Part shown: positions 48,529-60,609 of the stretch, one piece after another | How the letters are laid out: each line of letters starts with the position of its first letter | Position numbering within the stretch: the first letter of the stretch is position 1 | From: Aquatica leii | Taxonomy: Eukaryota; Arthropoda; Insecta; Coleoptera; Lampyridae | NCBI GenBank assembly: GCA_035610365.1 | Contig: CM069432.1 | Coordinates: 186,419,027-186,483,026 of the forward strand | DNA: 64,000 nucleotides | Direction: 5' to 3' | The notes under the pieces: generated by a model | The model's database searches: none | What the model saw: the letters and a program-made list of their open reading frames with translations, nothing else | Told to the model about the DNA's origin: nothing | Program-made: the position numbers and the translations under genes

Positions 48529-50571
48529 CTAAATATTTTTTAAATGATTTATTTTTTTTGTACTTGTTTGAAATTGTTTGGTTGCTCTTAAGTCTTGTGA
48601 TAGCCATTTTAAAGACTTATGCAGTTTACACTTAAGTAAATGCAGAATTAAAAATAATTTGTGCTGGTAAGACGTATGTTCTACATTCAGCCAATCAGGT
48701 ACAATTACGTTTAATGTATCGATACTGCTTGCTAATAAGGTTTTCTTAAAATTTCTATGCGATTTGTTAGTTTTAAAATAGTTTTCAAAATGTTCCAGTA
48801 AAATTGCCACTATTTTTATTAATACACTTGACGGTTTCTATAAAAACGCTACACTCTCACCGGAACCATAATCTTTTTCTAATATGAAAAGTTCATCTTT
48901 TTGCACTAAAAGAGTATTACTGCACATACTTTTACACTCTTCACAATTAAAACGTAGAAGAGTTTTGTGCACAACGTAACCAGCTAAGTAAACACTAGCA
49001 CTAGTTTGTAAACTGGGTTTTTGATTTTCTATTGTGGTTTTACTTACTATATTATCTAAACTTATATTAAGATCGCAATTCGCATTTGCTAGATTTCGAG
49101 TTTCTTCAACAAGTGATGTATTCTCGTCAGTTCTTAATGAATTGTTCTCTAACACTGTGTGTGTTTTAGCAGTGGGATTGGAAGAGTGACCTTCTTTATA
49201 CCTAAGAGTTGCAAATAAGTTCTCTAAAGGATCTTGATTGAGCCTGCTTGTTAGTAAAAAAATGGTACTCTTCTACTTTTAAGTCTTCCCATATTTTCCA
49301 TTTTTGAAGAAGTCCTCTTACCATAAACACTAAAGCATGAGTAGCAACTCTATTAGTTCGTCCGAGATGTCCTAAATCTTCAAAACCTTCAATTAGGTCT
49401 TGACAAGCGTTGTACTCGAGACCTTTCTTTAAATGTATTTCGTCCAACAAAACCGAGAACAAAACACACTGTTTTTGGTCTTCACTCATAACTTTAACTT
49501 TGACAGCCAGTTTTTGAAAGAGCTCTGAGTTGGTACCTGTATTAAGTTGATTTAATCGCAACCACGAAATAATGGTAGATTTAGAAGGCAGTAAAAACTT
49601 TACTTTTTGTCTCATAAAAAGGTATAGAGCTGGAAATTTATGATACATATTTAAAGCTAGTTCCTTTTCAGCTTCAGTCCACGATTGGTTTGCTTTATGA
49701 TATAATTGCATATACAAAAATACGTACACTTTTTGATTTTAAACCTAGTAAATTTAAATTAGAACGTCTTGATAACACCAGTTGCTTGTTTAATCTATGT
49801 ATTTTAAAATTTTCAGCAAGCATTTGTTTTTGTAGTTTTTTAATTTTGTCACACAGTACTGTAGAACTATGATGTTTCCTTTGTTTGGTTGGTGGTGACA
49901 TATCCAGTATAGTCTGATAAAAATTAAAACATATTTTAAACTAAATTAAGTATTGTTTAAAAAAAAAATAAGTAAAATATATAATGGATTTTAAAGTTTA
50001 TTTTTTACTCGCCAAATAAAGTATAAAAAAGTTAAATATGTCAAAATTAGACGAATACGCGTGTGTAAATAAATAACTCAACACAATATTTTAGATAATT
50101 AAATGATACGAAATAAACGATGTAAAATATGTTAAGCTGTATTAAACTTGAATCCCTCGGAGTTTCCTCTGGCACAATTTTTTTTTAACCGAATAAGACG
50201 GACTTCCGCAAACTTTAGATTTTTCATACACTTTTGGCACGTTATTTTTTTTTATTTCTAAGATTTCAGGCGATGTTTGTAGTGTTTTGTAGTCGGTTTC
50301 AACATATAGTTTTCCAGTTCTATAATGCAATGGAACAGCATTATGAACAAGCCTATTTTTTTTCGAGTTTATAAAGTGTTGTTCGCAAAAATGCTCAGCG
50401 CATACTGTCCTCTCCCGTAACTGGTTTTATGATAATATAAAGTTGAGAATTTCCGCAGTTAATCAACCACATATCTCGCCTTTCCTTTTCTACCGAAAAC
50501 CGAAAAAAACTTAAACTTGAGTCATTTTTGCGATTTCGCACAGATTGATAGTATACACACGAATTAACCAT
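48529..50571 (-). pseudogene. P-element/THAP9-type transposase with internal deletion
   Basis: The minus strand starts at 50571 with a THAP zinc-finger reading: MVNSCVYYQSVRN, LSFFRFSVEKERRDMWLINC and, after a 1-nt shift, CAEHFCEQHF and AVPLHY. The second Cys of the finger is Ser. A coiled-coil follows (49901-49780, LCDKIKKLQKQMLAEN). Then the first RNase-H strand region appears: SWTEAEKELALNMYHKFP, SKSTIISWL, LFSVLLDEIHLKKGLEY with the first catalytic Asp, and NRVATHALVFMVRGLLQKW. The reading then jumps to SRLNQDPLENLFATLRYKEG (about 49245), the region near the C-terminal catalytic part, and continues SVYLAGYVVHKTLLRFNCEE. The C-terminus (48810-48529) ends WLSQDLRAT. The second Asp and the GTP-binding insertion that normally separate these blocks are missing. 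This resembles internally deleted P derivatives. Several stops and shifts are present. Confidence 0.85.
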
Positions 50572-52080
50572 AGTTAATATAGTTATACCGTTTAAAAATA
50601 GTAAGCACAGCGAATACGTAAACACGAGAACTCGAAATTAAATGACTTAAGTATATAAACTTCGTCAACAAAAAATTTTTGAAATTCAAGTTTTCTAGAA
50701 TGGTCAAAATATAATGCTGTGTATTTAATTGTATTGTACCAAATTGTACTTAAACCTAAGCAGCTTAAGAAGGATTGTATATTTTAAGTAATCATTAAAT
50801 AATGGGAAATTTAAAAGCCGAATCCTTTGCCGAAATGTCTAGAAATTATGAAACCATCTTGCTCTCAGAAAATACAAGTAGTCGGCTCCTTTTAAAACGA
50901 CACTTGTTTATTACGCAATGTTTAATTTAGGCAAGGAGTGAGCTATAAATGACGTTATATTTAACTACAATTCCAAACGACTATAAAAAGTTTATGACTT
51001 ATTAATATGAAAACCTAAAATTTAAAAAAAAATAATTGAGTATGCGTTTATATTGCGTATATATTTTTTATCTTTAATGTACTATTAAACATACATATGT
51101 GTATGTGAGAAAATTTCTTACTCTTATTTTTTTTAAATTATGTCACCTGTATGTTAGTTATAGCATTTACAAAATATTTATTGACTTTTATTGAAATTTA
51201 AAAGTAAATAATTCAAAAATTTCGAAAAACTGACATAAAGCAGGTAATTACAGTTTCTATAATATATTCAAGTTTGTAAAATACTTATGTATTAATGTAT
51301 TCAAAGCAAATGTATCACATTTTTTGATTTAATTATGACTACTTTACAATAATTGTTGAAATTTATTAAAATAATATTTTTGTTGTGTTTTTATTAACGG
51401 GATTTTAAGTTATTGCTGAATTTCACAATATGGCAACACTGAAATTAATTTTTATTCAAAACATTACAGAACTCTTTAAAAATTAGGTTTGTAGACGCAA
51501 TATCAAGTTTAGTTTAGTACCGGCTACAACTACGCGAGGGCCAGACTTTGAAACCCCTAGCGGACGAGTTCTTTTAGGTACTACGGTATAACCCGTAAGG
51601 CTGATTCTCTTTGCTTTAATGTAATTTTTGTGACCATATTGTAAAAGTGATTTTAAATCATAGATTGTCGTATTTATTGGAATTGCTGGCGTCTGTAAGA
51701 GTGGTAAACTAGTTAACAATAAAAAAAAAGTTACATTGATTACAGTACCCAAGAATAAATGTACCACTTGTTTTTGCAATTAAAAACTTAGTTGCACGTC
51801 TAGATTTAAAGTTATAGTTGAAAGTCGTATGATATTAAAAGCCTGCACTTGGGTTAATGTGTAGTGCCGTATTATTTAGTATAAGGTACAAATGTGTGTG
51901 TGGGTGTGTATTTTTAAGGTTAGTTACTTTTATTCGTCTGTAGAAAGATATGTGTGCAGTAGTAAAAACAAACAGAGTTCTAACTAACAGATGAAGCAGC
52001 ACGCATTTAAATGATTTATTATAAGACGATTAGGTGATTTGGTATATCGTTCAGTAAACGAAAGATGAATCGACACAGTT
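50572..52080. other. AT-rich DNA with a GC-richer patch
   Basis: The segment 51485-51700 is less AT-rich. A 98-codon minus frame covers it but has only a vague likeness to a LINE endonuclease start (ISLTGYTVVPKRTRP), so no gene is called. A TG-rich microsatellite lies at 51893-51910. Confidence 0.4.
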
Positions 52081-52084
52081 GTGT

Positions 52085-52210
52085 AAACAGTCCAGACTGC
52101 TTTTAGTACATTTGTGGCATGTATACAACGTCCTACCAGCGCATGAACATAATCAAAAAGCTACGTATAGCTTACAAACATTACTTTGGAGTCTGTTCTA
52201 AAGCCTGTCA
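52085..52210 (+). pseudogene. Cysteine-rich repeat-protein scrap (arthropod multicopy type)
   Basis: CVNSPDCF, a stop, then YICGMYTTSYQRMNIIKKL and RIAYKHYFGVCSKACHAR has the order of the multicopy arthropod proteins that read SPDSFCYICGEFTxKxQRxxIxxLxKKAYxxYFGCKxGDQDK. The function of that family is not known to me; it behaves like a mobile or recently amplified gene. Here it is short and broken. Confidence 0.5.
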
Positions 52211-52376
52211 TGCAAGGTATGTACAAATTACCCAGTACTAATTCCTCCTATTCTCAATAGCAATTCCACGTAGTTAATAGCATTATTCTTCATAACCTTT
52301 ACACGTACATAACTTTTTTTCCTGGCGTGACAGTGCAAATCCAATAGCAGTTCTGTATTCAGCGCATATAAATTAC

Positions 52377-52720
52377 TATAAAAAACGTATTTTTAATGCA
52401 GTAGCAAAAAAATCATTTAAAGTTCTACAGCAGATATATTGGATTAAGACCCATGAGAGATAATGCTCCACCGTAATAATTTTTGAAATATAGCAAAAAC
52501 AAATGTTTTAATCAACTTATAGAAATGAACATCATTGAAAAGATTCCAAGAAATATAGTCAAATACCTTAATTTATCCGACTGTGAATTATTCACGGAAC
52601 ACTGTTTTAGACGATCCTTGGCCACTTTGATAGTTAACGGAGGAGGCGATATCACACAACTATAGAAAGCTATATTGATGATAACATAAATAAGAAAAAT
52701 TCAAATAGTGCATAAATTTT
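52377..52720 (+). pseudogene. Crypton-type tyrosine recombinase relic E, C-terminal half
   Basis: The reading gives FYSRYIG then LRPMRDNAPP, two stops, FLKYSKNKCFNQ (52485-52515), IIEKIPRNIVKYLNLSD, and then LFTEHCFRRSLATLIVNGGG with DITQL. HCFRR holds the conserved His-x-x-Arg of tyrosine recombinases. After a small deletion ESYIDDNINKKN (52666-52705) follows, with the probable nucleophilic Tyr. The residues between DITxL and ESYID (normally KRHGGWKSSTVA) are missing. No N-terminal half lies upstream; the Cys-rich scrap at 52085 is there instead. This copy preserves exactly the part that relics A, B and D lack. Confidence 0.8.
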
Positions 52721-55041
52721 GCTAGGACTTTCCAACAATTATATAAATATGCAAATTGCTATAATTAAAGTATTGAAATTTTAAACAAAAACCCGGAATT
52801 ATTATTAATTATTAATTAACTGACCAATTAGCTAGTTAATTATTAATTATTATTATTGGATGAAGAATTACTATGAAAGAATATCAAAACTGCACTTTTA
52901 ACTTTAATATTACAATTAATCAGTTGTCTCATATTCTATTAAGTATTCTACAATACATTGCATCAGTGGCAGCTTCTTTATTAAGTTATTTGCTCAATGA
53001 CTTTCCGCAATGATGAATAAAAAATCTATTTAATTTACTTAAAATTAAAGAAAATTCGTGTTTAAATTAAATAATAAATTATAGTTATTAAGTCAACAGT
53101 AAGACTCGCATAATAAAAATTGTATGGCTGTTAGAAAGGAAATGCTTAAATGCTTTTTTGTGGTCTTTAGCCGGGGGTCATTCCGCGTACTCAGTGCAAT
53201 GGTTACTTCATTCATTATTTTTGCAGTACTTAATTGTGATAATTGCGTTTTTTTAATGATCTTGTATGATTGACCACCAGCCGCCACTGAATTTCATTAC
53301 TTCGTAAAAGTTAGTTCTATTGTATTATTTGGCATTGTTTGTAGAAAAACTGTTGTCTGCATTACGAGCAAAAAGTTACTTTTTTGATCTCGAGCGACTT
53401 CCTTTTCGAGTAAAAAAATCATACTTATCGCTCTTAATATACGTATACTAAATAACTATTAACTTACAAAATACAATAACATCAATTTATTTAATTTAGG
53501 ATATTTTTTATTAAAATTTTATCAATATTATTTAAAAAAAGCTTGATTGGGATAAATTAAGCACTAACAAATAAATAATGCTATTAAAAATTTTATACCT
53601 TTGTGCTAAATTGTAAAATAGTAGATTACAATATATTTTCTATGAAACATAATACATTTACTCTTTTAATTATCAATTGACATATTAATAAAAATAATAA
53701 CAATAAGAATAATTAACATAATTAACTTATTGCTTAAATTATTTGTACGTAAAATTTAAAAAAGGACATGCTACAATAAACTTTTAAAATGTAAATTTTG
53801 AGTAAAAAATGTTTTATAACAAGTATTTACAAAAGATAAAAGAAAAATGTTTTAAATGAAATTCTTTGAAAATATCTAACTCATTTTGTGTTGTAATAAA
53901 ACGTTTTTACTTTAAGAAACATTAATATTTTATACAAGTTTAATACAAGTAAAATGCATACATATTTCAAATATAATACAAAAGCAATTTTTTATTAAAT
54001 GTTATTTAATTTGATAAAAGCACTTTTGTAAATATAACAAACTTGTTTTGTATCTGTTTAATTAAATCCTTAATATTCTTTTATGTTCACTTTAAGTTCA
54101 AACACAGAAGTAATAAAATAATGTTTGCAACAGATGCAAAACATTAGTGTGGTTTCTATTTACATTGTGTACAAGAAAAAAAAATAAAGTCAAAGCTTTT
54201 GTTATTCAAGATAAAATACATAAATGCAATACTATAGTTTTGAATGATAAATAACTGCATATTTTAAGTTTTCAATGCTGTGTATTACTTACCCAATAGT
54301 AAGCAAAATAAAAGACCGCTAAGAAAACTCCATTCAATTCTTATTCTCGGCATTTTTATATCTGAAAAACAAACATAAGGTTAGATTGAATTCAAATACG
54401 TTTACATTTTGTTTTTATGTATAAAATACTAAAAGTTTATAAATAAAATTCTATTTTAAGACAATTTTTAAATTATGAAATGTTTTGTATTTGTGTTTAA
54501 ACTAAACTAATGTAATTTTAATGCGTATATACTATACTACACTGTCTGTGTTATTGTTTCTAATTTGTTTGCAAGAATAGAATACATTTTGTTATTTTAA
54601 ACAAAGTTTTTACCTATATTTTTTTTAAATAACAACTTTGTACTTTTTTCGAGAAAATAGAGTAAAAAATTTGGTTTATTTACAAAACACAACTGAGTAT
54701 TATTTAAATACTTTAATAATTCGATTTTTTAACTTTAGTTATAAAAAATGTCCATTAAAATTTAAACAAATATAACTGTGTGTAAAACAAATAACCATTT
54801 TTCTCAATTGGTTTTATTAAATCTTTTTATGTATTTTTTAATTTTTTTAAAAATTGAATTTAACTAATTTTTAGTAATAGTTATTTATTGTATATGTTCT
54901 GATAACGTTTTATTTAAGTGAGAATGTTTAAATTAATATATGTAAGTTTAACTTTATTTGTTGCTTACGCTTACAAATTATTTCGTGCATCCCCTATTTA
55001 CAATTACCTTACATTCTATGAAAGTTTTATTTACAATTTAC
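52721..55041. other. AT-rich DNA, nothing recognised
   Basis: An imperfect TA-rich inverted repeat lies at 52802-52850. A 64-codon minus frame at 53093-53287 has no recognisable domain. Confidence 0.4.
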
Positions 55042-55059
55042 TTTTTTTTTATGAAATGC

Positions 55060-58000
55060 ATTTCATTATCCCTCCTCTCCTCTTAACATTTTCCTCTTTC
55101 TCTATACTTCTTCCATCCACTCCGCTCCATTTCCTTTTTCGTCTAAGATTTCCTCTATTTTCATCAGCTCTTCTCTTAATTCTCTGCATTTATCTTTTAT
55201 GTGGTTGAGGTCCTCCGTCTCTTCTCCGCATAGCCTGCACATCTTTTCTTCTTCTTTTTTCCAGTATTTGTTACCTAACTCCTCGTTCCCACATCTGAAC
55301 CGTGCTATCATTTTTTTCTTTTTGGTGCTTCTATTCTCTCTATCGTTTAAATATTCTGGCACCCCTTCACCCTTGATATTCTTATAATTCCTATTATATC
55401 TGCCCTCTTTTATCCTTGTCCATCTTTCTTGTTTTTCGATGTCCCTATCTCTTCTTATTATTTCTTCTCTTACCCCTACTCCCTCTTCTCTTATTCTTTC
55501 CACTTCTTCTCTCGCGTATCCGTTTTTTTTGTAATACTCTTCTCTGCCCTCCTGCCCGTACTTCACTTTTTCTCCCTTTATCTCTTTCCAACATTCTTGC
55601 AGTATTTTGCATTTTGTTCTTTCCCTCAGTTCTTCCTCGTATTTTACGGCCCTTTTTCATGTCTCCACTCTTATTTTTGCTACCTGTACCTCCTCTCTTA
55701 CAATATACCCCGGTGTATCTCTGTCCAGTTCCAAAACCCATCTCCAGTATTTTTCCTGTAGCCCTTCTATCTCCCTCTACTCCTTCCAGCCCCATATTTC
55801 CGCTCCATACATTACCACCCCCTTTATTAACTTTTCAAACAGCAATTTTCTTTTTTCTATAACCATCTCGAATACTCTTTCCCCCACACGCAAAACTTGT
55901 CCTATTAACCTGTTTCCTTTCCTTACTCTTTCCTTTATGTGTTCTCCCTCCTTATTATCCTGTTTCATCGTGTAGCCCAGGTATGTAATTCCTTCACTTG
56001 TTGCACTTCCTCATCACTCCATTTCCACTCCTCTCTTTTTCTTTTCCCCCTCCTTTTCTAAATACCATTATTTTTGTTTTCTTCGTGTTTACTTTCCTTT
56101 CGTTTTTTTTCATGTATTTTTTCAGTGTTTTCATCATCTCTTTCATTTCCTTTTCCTCCTTAGCCACCAACACTATGTCATTCGCATACACCAACGACCA
56201 TACCTTCACTTTCCCTACCACTATCCCTCCTGTCTGTTGTCCTCTCATTGTCTCAACCCTCTCTTTGTGATGAATTTCTCGCTCTCTTCCCATTCACTTT
56301 AACTCTGCTCCTCGTTTCTTCGTAGATTTCCTGTATTCTTTGTATTAACCTTTTTATTGATTTTTTTTTCATGTATTTCCACAGTTTTTCCCTATTCATT
56401 TTGTCAAAAGCAGCTTTTAGATCTACGAATAGTGCCACCATTTTCCCTTTTTTTTCTAATTCTTTTGCCAAGTGTTTCAGTATATATTTGTTGTCTATCG
56501 CTTTTCTTCCTTTTCTAAATCCCGCTTGTCCGTCTAGTACCAAACTTCTTTCCTCTATTTCTTTATGTAGTCTTCCTTGTAGTACTTATAGTTTGTATGC
56601 CGTGCTTAATAATGTTACCCCTCTGTAATTATTGACTTTATTTTTTTTTGCTGTTTTATGGATTGGGCATATTATTACCTCTCTCTATCTCACCGGGAAT
56701 CCTTCCCCTTTACATATTTTGTTCAGTATTTCCGTCATCCTTTTTGCTACACTTTCTTCCTCGTATATCCACTCTTCGCCTTGTGCCCCATCTTCTTCTG
56801 CCGCCTTTGCTTTTTTTATCTTCTTTATTGCTGCTATTACTTTGTCTTCTTTTATTCTATCCCTATCTCCTTCTTCCCGTCTTACTACTGCTTATTTTCT
56901 TTTTTCTTTCCCTCCCAGCAGGTTCCTAAAATATATCTCCCATTCTTTAATTCGTATTCCTTTTGTCGTCGTTTTTTTCCTACTTTCTTTCTTTAGGTAT
57001 TTCCATACATCTCCTTCCGTTTTTTTTTCCTTTGATCTGCTCTTCTTGTTTCTTTTTGTTTTCTTCCTTCTTTCTCTCGCATGTTTTTTTATATATTTTT
57101 ACTGCTATTTTATATTATTCTTTTTCTTTCCTCCCTTTTTTCCACTGTCTTAAAGCTCTCGTTGCATTTTTCTTTGCTTCCTTGCATTCTCTATCCCACC
57201 ATTTCTTCCATCCTGTTTTCTCCTTCTTCCACTTTCTAAATCTGACTCTCTCTGTTGCTTTCTCCATCAACTCTCTCATTTCCTCCACACTTTCTTGTAA
57301 TACCTTCCTTACCCATAGTGTCTTTTTATACCCTCTTCTGTCCACTTTTTTTTCATTATGTACTTCTCATCTTCTTCTCTTTCTTCGCTTTCTCTTCCTT
57401 CCATTGTCAATTCCAGTGGTTGGTGGTCTGACCCTACCCTTTCTTTCACTTTAAATGTCTTCACCTTTTCTCCAGCCTCTTCATTTGTCATTACAAAATC
57501 TATTATCGATTTTCTCCTTCTTCCTATGTACGTATATTCCCCCATTCCTTTTTCTTCTCTGTTCCCATTCATTATTTCCCACCCTTTTTCGCTGCACATA
57601 TCCAGAAGTTCTTCTCCCTTTTTATTTATCACTTTGTCCTTTGTTTGTCTCTTTCCTGTCCTTTTTCTTTTTTGTATTCCTCCCTCTTCTCCTATTCTTG
57701 CGTTAAAGTCCCCTCCTACTATTACCAATCCCTCCTTCCTCTCTTCTATCATTTCTTTGATGTTTTTCCTTGTCTCTTTCAATCTACTGCTATAAACTGT
57801 CACTACTTTTATTTTTTTTTCTCCACTGTACGTTCCTTTCTACAACTCCTCTTCTTTGTTGCACTTTCTCTTTCTTTCCCTGATTCATCAATTTTTTTTC
57901 TTATTTCCGTTATTATACCCCCCTTTGCTCTCCCTTTATTTTTCTCTCTTTCTGCATGTTGCACCACCCACTCAAATTCCTCCGGCAACTCTTTTTACCA

Positions 58001-58135
58001 CCATTCCCATTCTTTTTCTTCCATCCATGTCTCCTGTAATCCCACTACATCCTGTTCTTTGATGTACTTCCAAAAATCCAGTTCCGTGTTTTTTATTCCC
58101 GCTACGTTCCAAAATAATACTCTCAGCTCACTCAT
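55060..58135 (-). pseudogene. LINE ORF2: endonuclease, reverse transcriptase and CCHC, frameshifted
   Basis: The start is at ATG 58133-58135: MSELRVLFWNVAGI followed by QDVVGLQETWM, the first APE-type endonuclease motifs. At 57803-57309 it continues LVIVGGDFNARIGEEGG, SIIDFVMTN and VGSDHQPLEL, an intact GDFN and SDH. A basic linker (57345-57115) leads to the RT. QAGFRKGRKAIDNKYIL and motif A MVALFVDLKAAFDKMNR are at 56543-56253. The catalytic motif at about 56200 reads LVYANDIVLVA, so the YADD Asp is Asn. The C-terminus (55566-55102) contains the knuckle MCRLCGEETEDLNHIKDKC. Reading needs several frame changes and at least one loss of a catalytic residue, so this copy cannot transpose itself. 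Confidence 0.85.
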
Positions 58136-58244
58136 CTCCCCCTGTGCTTCTTCCTTACTGTCTTTTTTCCTCCTTTTTCTTTTCCTTTTTCATCACTCAT
58201 TATTCTTTTCAACTTTCTTTCCTTTATCGTCCCCCCTTCACCCT

Positions 58245-58715
58245 TTAGTTTTTTGCCTTCTGGTTACCCATCTTTTCTCCCCTTTCTCTACTCAAACCCC
58301 TATCCCTGTCGTTCCATATGTATTTGTCTCCGTCTATTTCTATTTTCCTGTATCCTACCCATACTCTTTTCCCTTCCGTTCTTTTTTCTACCGCTATGTT
58401 CATTATTTCTTTTTGCACTCTTCTTTCTTCCCATGTCAAATCGTGACTTATATATATTCTTGTATTTCTTAATTTCTTCTTCTCCACCATCATCTTCTGC
58501 TTGTCTTCCCATCCTCCCATTTCCGCCATAACCATCTCAATTTTCTTTTCTTTGTTTATTACTGTCACCTTTTTTACGTCCACTTTTACATTTAATTTTT
58601 CTTCCAGCATGATTGCTAAATCGTTATGTGGTTCTTTACTTGTCCACCCCTTTATCACAATATTATTTTTCCTTTTCCATCTTTCCTCATCTTCCTCTCT
58701 CTCTCTTTTATTCAT
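58245..58715 (-). CDS. LINE ORF1 protein, open
   Basis: A complete 156-codon frame, rich in Lys, Glu and Arg. The first 30 residues are a charged helix (REREEDEERWKRKNN), probably coiled coil. Then NIVIKGW starts a beta-alpha-beta stretch with VKKVTVINKEKKIEMVMAEM, and KKLRNTRIYISHDLTWEERR, which fits the RNA-recognition type fold of many LINE ORF1 proteins. It would bind element RNA and chaperone it. It ends 109 bases before ORF2's ATG. It is unbroken although ORF2 downstream is dead, which may be chance because the GA-rich strand has few stop codons. Confidence 0.7.
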   Translation of the reverse strand: MNKREREEDEERWKRKNNIVIKGWTSKEPHNDLAIMLEEKLNVKVDVKKVTVINKEKKIEMVMAEMGGWEDKQKMMVEKKKLRNTRIYISHDLTWEERRVQKEIMNIAVEKRTEGKRVWVGYRKIEIDGDKYIWNDRDRGLSRERGEKMGNQKAKN

Positions 58716-58737
58716 TCCTTTTCTCTCTTTTTTTTAT

Positions 58738-58802
58738 TATATTGAAAAAAAAATTTTTTTTAATTTATTTATTTATTTTTTTTAAATTATTATTATTTTT
58801 TT
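58738..58802. repeat. Low-complexity A/T stretch
   Basis: Runs of A, T and TTTA/TTAT units lie between the LINE ORF1 start and its probable 5' UTR. Confidence 0.6.
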
Positions 58803-59190
58803 TTAATTTATTCCTCCCTACCTTCTTTTCTTACTTTTTCGTGTTTTTAAACGTCCCACTTGTAGTGATTTCGCTTTAATTTCGATTTAAATGCAACAAC
58901 TTCTATTAATGTTGGGGGTTATCTTTTATCGCTGACCTTCTCGATTATGCTGTTTATTCACCTTAATCTCACTTGTTTGTCACAGTTTTATACTTTTCCA
59001 CCACGGTTTCTATTTTTCACTTAATTTATTTATTATTTTACACCCTTCCTCCTTTACCCACCCCTTTTTCTCTCCTTCTTCCCTCTTACTACCACTACTA
59101 ACTCCAGTTCCTTCACTAACTATCTTCTCCAACTTCTAAACTTGTATTTCACTTTTACTTTTCCTTAAATGTAAATACGACCTTCTACAT

Positions 59191-60600
59191 CGAAAGGTAC
59201 CGCACGAATTAATAAGGTGCAAGTAAAACACGCATGTAATACAAAATTCACAATCACAACATTGATGGAATCAGAATTAACAAAATTTAATTAACAAATA
59301 TTTATATTTGTAAAACCAGACATGGCAAGCGTCGTTGTAGTTATTGGTTTTTACAATACGTTATTTACGGTTTACAAAAGAGCTTGTGAAATTTTAAAAA
59401 ATGCAAGAAAGTGTTTGTGTTTTTTTAGTAATTTATAGAAACAAAATGAAATATGAAAAAACAAAGAAGTACTTGTAATTTTAATAATCTAATTCATTAA
59501 ATTTTATTGATGTATGCTTATGTTTTTTATTATTCAATTAGTAAATTAATAATAGGTCATTTCAGATGTTTCACAAATAAAAAAAATATTTTGCATGCTT
59601 TAAGAACTGAGAAAAAACTAAATGAAAACATGAAAAACAGATTAGTTTTAAGAACAACAAACAATTTTGCAAATTTTTTTATTAAGTTTTGTAAGAATAA
59701 AAACCTTTTATTTGATTACAAGGTTTCAGCATTTATTGTCTGAATATGTTGCAAAGTTGGTTTACTGGTATTATTGAGATATTTGTATATTTTATTAAAT
59801 ATAACAACTTAGTGCATAATACTATTATTTTGATTTGTATAATAGTAACAAAAGTGCCAAAAACTTTTAATGCTTAATTTATTTTTTAAAACGTTAAAAA
59901 ACTAAATTTATAATTGACAAACTTAATTGTCTGTCTATTTTATAGTATATAAATGCTAATAACTGAAAATTAATTTAGATAAATGCTTAATTGCAAATAA
60001 AAGACGCCGTAGTCTAAAATGTGTATTGGATTTAAGCTGGTAACAAGATTAAACTAGTTTAGTTGACACCAATGTGATGTAATTAGTCTAAACTAAATGT
60101 AGCATCTAATAATTTGAATTATATAAAAAATATTATTTTTTGTTATGTTCTAAACAAATTTTATGTAGGTTTTTTAGAGTGGTGTGCATACTACATTCAA
60201 TATTTTTTTTTAGATTTTATACATATATATTGCGAATATATATTTTTTGTTTTAAAGGAATACAAATAAAATGTTTTTTTAAAAGTTATGATTCATTAAA
60301 AAGTAAAAAAATCGACAAAATACAAAATCAAGCGTTCATTCCAACTTAATTAAAATAGTTTAACGTAGAGAACGCTCTGGAGGCAGGTATCGTCGGCAAG
60401 CAGCAATAAGTTTTTATCTGCATATAAACAGTTAAAATTTTGCTAAAACGTGTTTGTTTAAAAACAAGCGTCAGGTTCATAAAGTGCAAGAAGAAACTGA
60501 AACAGATATGTCAGAGGATATAACGTGTAATTATCTTAGGTTATATTCTATAAAAAAGGAGAATACTATAGAAAAACAGTGGTCAGAAGAGGTAATATAA
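59191..60600. other. AT-rich DNA, nothing recognised
   Basis: There are only short AT-rich frames without domains between the LINE and the gypsy relic. The gypsy relic may begin nearer 60370. Confidence 0.4.
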
Positions 60601-60609
60601 TTGTCTCAT

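Larger units (their letters stand above)
55042..59190 (-). mobile_element. Nearly complete purine-rich LINE
   Basis: The coding (minus) strand is strongly A/G-rich, so the plus strand is a C/T tract of about 4 kb with sharp edges against the AT-rich surroundings. The 3' end is a poly(A) (T-run at 55042-55050 on plus), preceded by ATGAAATGCATTTCAT. Order on the minus strand: a probable 5' UTR (59190-58716), ORF1 (58715-58245), and ORF2 (58135-55060) with endonuclease, reverse transcriptase and a C-terminal zinc knuckle. It is much better preserved than the LINE at 7-10 kb, but ORF2 is broken. Clade not determined; the style recalls GA-rich LINEs common in hymenopteran and hemipteran genomes. 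Confidence 0.85.

Noticed and set aside
51483-51779. 98-codon minus-strand frame
   Set aside because: Hydrophobic N-terminus and a vague LINE-endonuclease-like stretch only; nothing specific enough to name.
57645-58472. Plus-strand frame of 275 codons and many other long plus-strand frames between 55.1 and 58.9 kb
   Set aside because: They are the antisense of a purine-rich LINE; the C/T-rich strand has few stops, and the translations are low-complexity Ser/Phe/Leu/Pro without domains.
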